Both the position numbers and the translations under genes were made by a program. A DNA stretch of 5,034 bases from an uncultured Clostridia bacterium (GTDB lineage Bacteria > Bacillota > Clostridia > Oscillospirales > Acutalibacteraceae): assembly GCA_947628595.1 (NCBI GenBank), contig CANRAN010000106.1, positions 1 to 5,034 of the forward strand, written 5' to 3'. This document shows, piece by piece, positions 1 through 4,692 of this stretch. Every line of letters begins with the position of its first letter. Position 1 is the stretch's first letter. The notes below the pieces were generated by a model. The model was not told where the DNA came from, ran no database searches, and was given only the letters and a program-made list of their open reading frames with translations.

Positions 1-36
1 TATAAGGCTGTTCTTTTTCTCTCCGAATTTGTTCAT
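1..36 (-). CDS. Presumed major capsid protein, N-terminal 12 codons only (runs off window)
   Basis: An ATG at 36-34 opens a frame reading MNKFGEKKNSLI before the window ends. It is preceded by a strong ribosome binding site, AAAGGAG at 50-44, with a 7-base spacer; that site lies inside the last codons of the protease gene, and only two bases separate the protease stop from this start. In HK97-type head modules the gene after the prohead protease is almost always the major capsid protein, whose N-terminus is a charged, helical scaffolding (delta) segment removed by the protease. The lysine/glutamate-rich beginning suits that, but 12 residues cannot prove identity. The call rests on gene order; a scaffold or small head protein is the alternative. 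Confidence 0.6.
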   Translation of the reverse strand, partial: MNKFGEKKNSLI

Positions 37-38
37 AA

Positions 39-608
39 TTATTCTCCTTTCAGCTTTTCAATTTGTATTTTTCGCCGCATAAAATCAAACGACGGCTTTT
101 TTTTCGCATTATCAACCGTTTCAACGCCCGTATAACTGCGTTTTTCAAACACGGTATCGTTTCCTCTGACCTCAACGCTTGTAGCTATATAAGCAGGTTC
201 AAGCGTTAATATACTCACTTCCGCAAGGTTGATGTCCTCGAGGACTCGCTCTTCGCCGCTGTCGCTCCAGCTGTCCTTGTTGACCGTAAACCCGAAGCTC
301 CAGCCAGTCAGCTTGCCCTCTTTGGCGGCTCTGACGGTTTCCTTATCGTCAACGACTGCCCGGGCATGAAGTCCCACATTGTCTTCACGCAAGTCAAGAC
401 CGCTTTGTGTGTCACATAATACCCTGTCATGGTTGAGCCTCAGCTCGATGGGCTTACCCTTGTCGATAGCCTTTTGAAATGTTCCGGCTCGGACAGTTTC
501 ACGGAATGCTCTGCCGTTAAATTTCCTTATAGGCTTTGACTGCCTTTCAACAACATTGACATATCCGCTTATCTCCACGGTATTATCCGCTCTGATTTCA
601 ACTTTCAA
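39..608 (-). CDS. HK97-family prohead protease, 189 aa
   Basis: Serine protease of the herpesvirus-assemblin/HK97 gp4 fold that processes the immature head by cutting capsid N-termini and itself. With the TTG start at 608 the protein opens MKVEIRADNTVEISGYVNVV, the usual beta-strand opening of the family. Visible motifs are the histidine motif LRLNHD (His60), the serine motif GWSFGF (Ser104) and LAEVSIL (about 129-135), where an acidic residue may complete the active site. The fold seems to end near VEVRG (145-149); a charged tail of about 40 residues follows and may be self-cleaved. Start choice: AAAGGTGGTGA at 623-613 lies 7 bases before TTG 608. The longer frame from TTG 674 adds 22 residues unlike the family and would start inside a terminator hairpin. 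The length is slightly under the common 200-220. G+C is high locally (about 52% by hand over 181-420). It sits directly before the capsid start. Confidence 0.93.
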   Translation of the reverse strand: MKVEIRADNTVEISGYVNVVERQSKPIRKFNGRAFRETVRAGTFQKAIDKGKPIELRLNHDRVLCDTQSGLDLREDNVGLHARAVVDDKETVRAAKEGKLTGWSFGFTVNKDSWSDSGEERVLEDINLAEVSILTLEPAYIATSVEVRGNDTVFEKRSYTGVETVDNAKKKPSFDFMRRKIQIEKLKGE

Positions 609-643
609 ATTTTCACCACCTTTCGATATTTTGTGGTATAAAA
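606..643 (-). repeat. Post-terminator leader, copy B (before protease)
   Basis: Reading the minus strand from the T tract, this leader has TTTTT, TATACC, CAAAAT, GAAAGG, TGA, AAT and the start TTG, in the same order and spacing as the leader before the Tad2-like gene (970-931). Aligned by eye with two single-base gaps, 31 of 41 columns match. Part of the match is Shine-Dalgarno and A/T richness, but the TATACC and CAAAAT blocks are not explained by translation signals. Confidence 0.5.
609..623 (-). promoter_or_regulatory. Ribosome binding site deciding the protease start (TTG 608)
   Basis: Minus-strand AAAGGTGGTGA (623-613), then AAAT, then TTG at 608-606. GGTGG is a good anti-Shine-Dalgarno match at a 7-base spacing. 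There is no comparable site before the upstream in-frame TTG at 674, which lies within the hairpin at 680-644. Confidence 0.75.
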
Positions 644-680
644 AAGCACTTGATTCAGGGCATTGCCTTTTCAAGTGCTT
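641..680 (-). terminator. Intrinsic terminator after the Tad2-like gene
   Basis: Minus-strand transcript: AAGCACTTGA (680-671), a 17-base loop, TCAAGTGCTT (653-644), then further T residues and TATA. The 10-bp stem is perfect. The loop can add a short inner GGC/GCC helix (667-665 with 661-659). Together the stem end and tail give a run of six T. The stem overlaps the stop codon of the Tad2-like gene (681-679), a normal position for a terminator. The other orientation lacks a T run. It lies between the accessory gene and the essential protease, so transcription of protease and capsid needs read-through or another promoter. Confidence 0.75.
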
Positions 681-933
681 AATTTACTATATTCCAATCG
701 TCCGAGAGCATATCAGCCTGCGATGCAAGCCAACCGATTTGTACACCACTTGTCCCTACAAATGCTATTGCCTTGTTTCCGATTGTTTTATGTTCTGCAT
801 TAACAATATCGCCGTCTGTTGTTGCATAGCTGATATTTTTGGCAAGTTGAATATACTGCTTCTTACCGTTCCAACCATTTCTTGAAACTTTCTTTCCTTG
901 TTTTAGTGCCTCTAAAGCCTCTCCAAAGTTCAC
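679..933 (-). CDS. tad2: DUF2829 protein, Tad2-like Thoeris anti-defence protein, 84 aa
   Basis: Small cytoplasmic protein of the DUF2829 family. Characterised phage members (Tad2) bind and sequester gcADPR-type signals made by Thoeris TIR proteins, and some also bind CBASS cyclic nucleotides. Sequence signs are the family opening MNFGEALEALKQGKKVSRNG followed by WNGKKQYIQL, and the C-terminal signature GWLASQADMLSDDWNIV with its conserved tryptophans and aspartates. The length is normal for the family. The start is GTG 933, with AAAGGA at 948-943 and a 9-base spacer, and it gives exactly the family N-terminus. A longer frame from ATG 1005 would translate through the terminator at 994-965 and add 24 residues foreign to the family. 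The gene lies between a small unknown gene and the protease, bracketed by two terminators. Family membership is firm; the anti-Thoeris role is inferred from homology, since many DUF2829 proteins are untested. Confidence 0.85.
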   Translation of the reverse strand: MNFGEALEALKQGKKVSRNGWNGKKQYIQLAKNISYATTDGDIVNAEHKTIGNKAIAFVGTSGVQIGWLASQADMLSDDWNIVN

Positions 934-970
934 ATTATCAAATCCTTTCTTAATTTTGGGTATAGAAAAA
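931..970 (-). repeat. Post-terminator leader, copy A (before Tad2-like gene)
   Basis: Minus strand from the T tract: TTTTT, C, TATACC, CAAAAT, then GAAAGG, TGA, AAT and the GTG start. It matches the leader before the protease (643-606) in order and spacing. No good -35 box lies 16-18 bases before TATACC in either copy (here CTGAGT, 3 of 6), so a sigma-70 promoter is not convincing. The function is unknown. Confidence 0.5.
934..948 (-). promoter_or_regulatory. Ribosome binding site deciding the Tad2-like start (GTG 933)
   Basis: Minus-strand AAAGGA at 948-943, a spacer TTTGATAAT, and GTG at 933-931. This is the only good Shine-Dalgarno site between the upstream terminator and the conserved family N-terminus, so it favours GTG 933 over ATG 1005. 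Confidence 0.7.
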
Positions 971-994
971 CCGCCTCGATTACTCAGGGCGGTT
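965..994 (-). terminator. Intrinsic terminator after the 65-aa gene
   Basis: Minus-strand transcript: AACCGCC (994-988), a 12-base loop, GGCGGTT (975-969), then TTTC. The 7-bp stem is perfect and GC-rich and joins a run of five T (970-966). It begins 7 bases after the stop codon of the 65-residue gene (1004-1002). The opposite strand has no T run. It lies upstream of the Tad2-like start, so that gene needs read-through or a promoter downstream of, or inside, the hairpin. Confidence 0.75.
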
Positions 995-1001
995 AATAAA
1001 A

Positions 1002-1199
1002 TCATTCCTCTTTAGGTTCAAATCTGATACCGTTATCTCCGGGATAGGGCGTGTCGTGTTCTTCTCTATGAATTATACCACTGGGGATTCCTTCCGGAAA
1101 GGCATCACAGGTAAAATCTCCATGATTATGCTTACAATCATTACACATTATTCCGTATGCTCCCGGATCTTCATACCACCTTCTACTTTCGTATGCCAT
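1002..1199 (-). CDS. Small Cys/His protein of unknown function, 65 aa
   Basis: I do not recognise a named family with certainty. The protein has CNDCKH (Cys19, Cys22, His24) followed by Cys31 in TCDAFPEGIP and by His44 and His48, a pattern that could bind one zinc ion. The rest is rich in glycine, proline and acid, ending PYPGDNGIRFEPKEE. There is no signal peptide or membrane segment. The ATG at 1199 is well supported: AGGAGGTG lies 5 bases upstream and forms the last codons of the portal-ART gene, whose stop is only 2 bases before this ATG, so the two are translationally linked. An intrinsic terminator follows the stop immediately. Position directly behind a toxin-like ART domain suggests an antidote or partner, but a head or regulatory protein is equally possible. 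That it is a real gene is likely; its function is open. Confidence 0.75.
   Translation of the reverse strand: MAYESRRWYEDPGAYGIMCNDCKHNHGDFTCDAFPEGIPSGIIHREEHDTPYPGDNGIRFEPKEE
1072..1080 (-). promoter_or_regulatory. Possible extended -10 promoter inside the 65-aa gene
   Basis: Minus-strand TGGTATAAT (1080-1072) is a perfect extended -10 element. The -35 at 17-base spacing is TTTCCG (1100-1095), 3 of 6 matches. Transcripts would start near 1065, run about 70 bases and meet the terminator at 994-965 before the Tad2-like gene. The bases also encode Ser-Gly-Ile-Ile in a real gene, so chance is a serious alternative. Confidence 0.3.
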
Positions 1200-1201
1200 A
1201 A

Positions 1202-3025
1202 TTACACCTCCTGCATATAAATAGTATTTTTTTCCACCTTTACAATACCGAATTTGCTATTTCTCATAAATAATACTTCTCTTTCATTAGTGTTATAAGA
1301 ATTGATATTTCTTCCATTTTTGCTTTTGATAATGCATTGTATATCCATACGTTCATCGTAAATACCTAACGATGTGGATGTATATGCTTTATATCCAACA
1401 ACTTTTCCCGGTTGATGCAATCTCCAAAACTCCTCCGAATTGCTCATAACACTTGAATCTAACGAACGATATACAGTACCTTCATACTTTGGCATTTTTT
1501 GTAATGCAGAATCCAAATTATCAACCATTCTTTGTTCATCATCAGTCAATTTTGCACCGGAACGCAATTTCTCATTAATTTTATAGCTTTCGGATGATAC
1601 GTAAGAATTTAATGCTGCGGTTTCGTCATCGGTTAAATCTGTTTTTGCTAAACCTCCGCCGCCTCCGGAGCCGCCGCCCGTTCCGGTACTTCCGGTAAAG
1701 CGACCGTGTTCATCTTTGGTATAATTACTGCCGTCATTGTATCTATCTTCAATTATAGCACTTGAAGTCTGATTGTCAATATTTTTTTGAACCGCAGCCT
1801 CGCCAAATTTTACTGTCTGATTTGTATTAGGTGTATAAATTGTCTTGTTCTTTAAATCAAGAAGAACATCGCTAAGACCAAGAGTGATAAAGTCATATTC
1901 ATACGGCTCAAAGTCCTCCTCATATCGTACCTCGTTCGGCTGCATGAAACGGCTTTGAAGTGCTATTCTATAAGCCTGATAGCGTTTCAGTATATCTCCC
2001 TTAAGCAGTTGCTTCATGTCAAAAGCAAAGTAATATGTACCACGCTCGGACGGCAGCAGCATACCTGTATTAAGAGCCGACTGAAAAGCCGCAACTATCG
2101 GCATAACAGCCGTTTTTATTGCCGTGACATATTCATCGTCCGAAGCAGCACCGCTTATTATTTTCGGCGACAAGCCGAACATCTCGCACACCAAGTCATT
2201 GTTACGCTTAATACTCTCATTAAGCTGCATTTCAACGGATGTATTACTGCTTTCGGTAAATTTTAGGCCGTCATTCAGTACAACGATACTGTGTCCTTCG
2301 TTTGAATACAGCTTTTCCCAATCCTCTTTTATTTTTTTAAGCACATCCATATCAACGTGTTTTTCCGTCTGCAAAAAGCCCTTTTTATTACCGCCCGTTT
2401 CGACAAGGTATTTCTCGTATAAAATTTCCTTATAAGCAGTTGTCAAAAAGGTTTCATGCTCCGTAACGATACTTTTTCCTTTTACACCGTTTTTGCTGTT
2501 TCGGCATACACGAATAAGCTCATCATCATACAAAACTCTGTTGTCGATGAAATATTTTGCAACTTTAAAAATTGAATCGGAGTTTGTCACGACAGAAACA
2601 TTACGGCTGTCAACATATCTGATTGTTAGAAATTCATTTCCCGACATTTCCGGATATATGAATCCTGTTCCCTGAATCAGATAATCATAAACAACGGCAT
2701 ATTTTAGCTGATAAGGGTCGAGGAGATCGCCCGTTTCATCGTTCAGTAATTTTACTCTTATGTCATCCGTGACCTCTTCGGTTTTGCCGTCAAGGTTATC
2801 CCGATACAGCTTGATAGGAAGCTCGGCTATCTTACCGCATATAAAATCCACACAGGCGGAAAATGCCGGAATATTTAAAGCCGTGTCCTCGTCAAGAGTT
2901 GCACCTAAAATCCTTTGAAGGCTGGCATCAATAATCATCGTATCGGCTCTTTTTTCTTTTCTGCGAAATAAATCCCAAAAACTCAATTTTTTTAACCCCG
3001 TTCCTATAAACTTATCGAACCCCAT
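1202..3025 (-). CDS. HK97-family portal protein fused to C-terminal ADP-ribosyltransferase domain, 607 aa
   Basis: Residues about 1-435 are a phage portal: the dodecameric ring at one head vertex through which the terminase pumps DNA. Signs are the DTALNIPAFSACVDFICGKI opening (47-66), AELPIKLYR, DYLIQGTGFIY (114-124) and the conserved NNDLVCEMFGLSPKIISG (275-292). A KDEHGRFTG motif (437-445) and a glycine/serine linker (446-459) lead to a second domain (about 461-607) with the marks of R-S-E class mono-ADP-ribosyltransferases: Arg520 in VYRSL, YTSTS (548-552) and an ExE pair in NEREVLF (Glu581, Glu583), followed by the SKFGIVKVE strand typical of VIP2/C3/iota-type toxins. These enzymes transfer ADP-ribose from NAD+ to proteins. 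HK97-type portals usually end near 400-450 residues, so the domain is an addition. The ATG at 3025 overlaps the terminase end by 22 bases with only a weak Shine-Dalgarno site, implying translational coupling. The domain's target is unknown. Confidence 0.92.
   Translation of the reverse strand: MGFDKFIGTGLKKLSFWDLFRRKEKRADTMIIDASLQRILGATLDEDTALNIPAFSACVDFICGKIAELPIKLYRDNLDGKTEEVTDDIRVKLLNDETGDLLDPYQLKYAVVYDYLIQGTGFIYPEMSGNEFLTIRYVDSRNVSVVTNSDSIFKVAKYFIDNRVLYDDELIRVCRNSKNGVKGKSIVTEHETFLTTAYKEILYEKYLVETGGNKKGFLQTEKHVDMDVLKKIKEDWEKLYSNEGHSIVVLNDGLKFTESSNTSVEMQLNESIKRNNDLVCEMFGLSPKIISGAASDDEYVTAIKTAVMPIVAAFQSALNTGMLLPSERGTYYFAFDMKQLLKGDILKRYQAYRIALQSRFMQPNEVRYEEDFEPYEYDFITLGLSDVLLDLKNKTIYTPNTNQTVKFGEAAVQKNIDNQTSSAIIEDRYNDGSNYTKDEHGRFTGSTGTGGGSGGGGGLAKTDLTDDETAALNSYVSSESYKINEKLRSGAKLTDDEQRMVDNLDSALQKMPKYEGTVYRSLDSSVMSNSEEFWRLHQPGKVVGYKAYTSTSLGIYDERMDIQCIIKSKNGRNINSYNTNEREVLFMRNSKFGIVKVEKNTIYMQEV
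1205..1645 (-). other. ADP-ribosyltransferase domain region of the portal fusion
   Basis: Codes for residues 461-607. Catalytic landmarks are Arg520 (codon 1468-1466), Ser-Thr-Ser 550-552 (1378-1370) and Glu581-Arg-Glu583 (1285-1277). The first 50 residues are helical, acidic and rich in Asp/Glu/Lys, like the helical front of VIP2-type ART domains. By hand count 1201-1620 is about 33% G+C, against about 44% for portal core at 1861-2280, so this segment probably has a different history from the rest of the gene. No residue essential to the R-S-E class appears missing. Confidence 0.85.
1649..1690 (-). other. Gly/Ser linker joining portal and ART domain
   Basis: Codes for STGTGGGSGGGGGL (residues 446-459), a flexible low-complexity joint between the structural and enzymatic parts. 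Its DNA is a GC-rich run of GGN codons set between AT-rich flanks. Such repeats can serve as points for domain exchange by recombination; that role is inference. Confidence 0.8.
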
Positions 3026-4689
3026 ACAATCTTAAAATCTTCATCGCGGCTGAGAAATTCAAATTGATTGAGCAGATATATAGCATCAATAATAGCAAAA
3101 ACCTCGTCAATCTTGCCTTTACTCCGCTTTTTGTCGGCATAAATATTCAAGTTGGTATCATATCTTATCCTCGTATTCTGGAAATTAAGCACCGTAAGAT
3201 AACTTCTTTCAATCTTGACTTTTCTGCTTACAACTTTTTCTTTAAGCAGTTTAAACGCAGGGTGTAAAACGCTTGAATGTTGTCTTATTTCAACTGTTTC
3301 ATATTTTTCGTTCCACTTTTGAGCCGAACTCATAGCATTACGGCGGTCAAACCCGATATATGCTACCTTACAGCCGAATTTTTCCTCAATGCTAAATACA
3401 TATTCCTCAACCACCGAATAATCAATAATCCTGTCGCCGCAGGCTATACAGCTGCCGTCACGGATATGCTGCCGATAATCGACCTTTTCAAGCCTTGTTT
3501 TTTCTTCAATTCTGCCCTCGGGAATAAATGATACAGACTTAATCAACAGCGTTTCCTCGTCATCATCAAGAGCTGCCATAGATACCGCCGTATTATCCTC
3601 GGTTTCGGATAAATCAACACCGACATAAACCGTTTTGCCGTTCCAATCAATGTTATCGATCTCACAACTGATAATATCGTCAACGGGAATGTATGTTTCC
3701 GTTCCAAGACCGCTGTAAATGATGTTGCAGTGCTTAACAAGGAAATTTTCTCTTGCGCTCGGCATTACGATAGCGTCATGCCGTTTTTGCTTCAAATCGT
3801 CCATTATTTCCGGGACTTCAAGTGCTAAGGGGTTTGCCTGCTCAAGAATACTGTTACTGCTTTCCCAGCCTTTTGAATCGTCAGGTTCATACAACAGTGC
3901 AAATATTCTGTCATTTGCATCGATGCCGTCAAGCACTCGCTTAGCACCCTCAACAATATCCTCAAAAGGATTATTCAGTGTTGGATATTTTGTGCTTATA
4001 ATACATCCGAGCTTGTTTTTAATATTAAGCTGTCCCGACCGCATAGCCTCAATCGGGTACATGGTCGGAAGTGCACCGACCTCATCGGCAACAAAAGCAT
4101 TCGGAAGTTTACCGTCAAGTCTTGACGTTGAAAACGCAAGCGGCATAAAATCGCTGTTGTTAATATAGCAAAGAATATCATTATTTCTGATTTTGAAATG
4201 TTTAGCCAACAATGGAGATGAGAGGATAAGCTCTTTCATCTGCGTTTTAATTTCTCTTGATAACGCACCGTCCGGTGCAACAGAGTAAAATTTTGAAAAC
4301 TCCGGCTCGGTAAGAAATAAAATCAAAAAAATAACGCCGACAAGAAAGGTTTTCCCGTTCTTTCGACAGATCTCAAGTATTCCTGTCTGATACCGCCTTT
4401 TTTCCAAATCATCACGAAAAACAACAGTCAAAACAGCAAAAATAAAAAGCCATTGATAGCCGCACAAAACCTCAAACACCGTCTTACCCGCCGACAGCCC
4501 TCTTGACACAATAATAAGCTTTGTAATGCTTTCAATCAGCTCCCTCTTTTGAAAATCAATGCAGTATTTTTCGTCCTTGTCCTCAAAAATATCAAGATAT
4601 ATACGACACTGCTTTTTAACATACTTCGGAGCATTTATTTTCCCGTCGAGTACGCTTTTGCAATATTCAATATCCTTATCCGTAGCCAT
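3004..4689 (-). CDS. terL: Terminase large subunit (TerL), 561 aa
   Basis: The DNA-packaging motor: an N-terminal ATPase drives DNA into the prohead through the portal, and a C-terminal RNase H-like nuclease cuts the concatemer. The ATPase shows a Walker A variant RKNGKT (109-114), Walker B AFVADE (198-203) and a coupling motif near IISTKYPT (230-237). The nuclease acidic residues are Asp359 in GVDLSET, Asp448 in IGFDRRN and Asp528 (or Asp535) in GKIDEVFAIIDA. Length and motif spacing match the Terminase_1 (YmfN-like) family that accompanies P27-type small subunits. The ATG at 4689 follows the small-subunit stop by 3 bases, with a strong GGAGG-rich ribosome binding site inside the preceding gene. 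The 3' end overlaps the portal start by 22 bases. All core motifs are intact, so it should be functional. Confidence 0.96.
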   Translation of the reverse strand: MATDKDIEYCKSVLDGKINAPKYVKKQCRIYLDIFEDKDEKYCIDFQKRELIESITKLIIVSRGLSAGKTVFEVLCGYQWLFIFAVLTVVFRDDLEKRRYQTGILEICRKNGKTFLVGVIFLILFLTEPEFSKFYSVAPDGALSREIKTQMKELILSSPLLAKHFKIRNNDILCYINNSDFMPLAFSTSRLDGKLPNAFVADEVGALPTMYPIEAMRSGQLNIKNKLGCIISTKYPTLNNPFEDIVEGAKRVLDGIDANDRIFALLYEPDDSKGWESSNSILEQANPLALEVPEIMDDLKQKRHDAIVMPSARENFLVKHCNIIYSGLGTETYIPVDDIISCEIDNIDWNGKTVYVGVDLSETEDNTAVSMAALDDDEETLLIKSVSFIPEGRIEEKTRLEKVDYRQHIRDGSCIACGDRIIDYSVVEEYVFSIEEKFGCKVAYIGFDRRNAMSSAQKWNEKYETVEIRQHSSVLHPAFKLLKEKVVSRKVKIERSYLTVLNFQNTRIRYDTNLNIYADKKRSKGKIDEVFAIIDAIYLLNQFEFLSRDEDFKIVWGSISL

Positions 4690-4692
4690 TCA

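Noticed and set aside
635..640. TATACC after the second terminator as a -10 promoter box
   Set aside because: The hexamer 17 bases upstream is ATGCCC, with no useful match to a -35 box, and there is no TGn extension. It is kept only as part of the repeated leader.
556..885. Plus-strand open frame of 109 codons across the protease/Tad2-like junction
   Set aside because: It is antisense to two recognised genes and a terminator, with a cysteine-rich translation typical of a shadow frame.
1640..1668. Internal translation start giving a free ART domain
   Set aside because: The glycine codons create GGAGG-like sequence, but no in-frame ATG, GTG or TTG follows at usable spacing; the next in-frame Met is residue 500, inside the domain.
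1955..2435. Two overlapping plus-strand open frames opposite the portal core
   Set aside because: Both are antisense to conserved portal sequence, overlap each other, and lack a plausible start context.
3543..3740. Second minus-strand frame inside the terminase gene (65 codons)
   Set aside because: Out-of-frame overlap with the conserved TerL nuclease domain; no independent coding signal. The same applies to the frame at 3996-4181.
3719..4168. Plus-strand open frame of 149 codons opposite the large terminase
   Set aside because: It lies fully antisense to the conserved terminase ATPase region, has no ribosome binding site context or recognisable domain, and is serine/leucine-rich as expected for a shadow frame.
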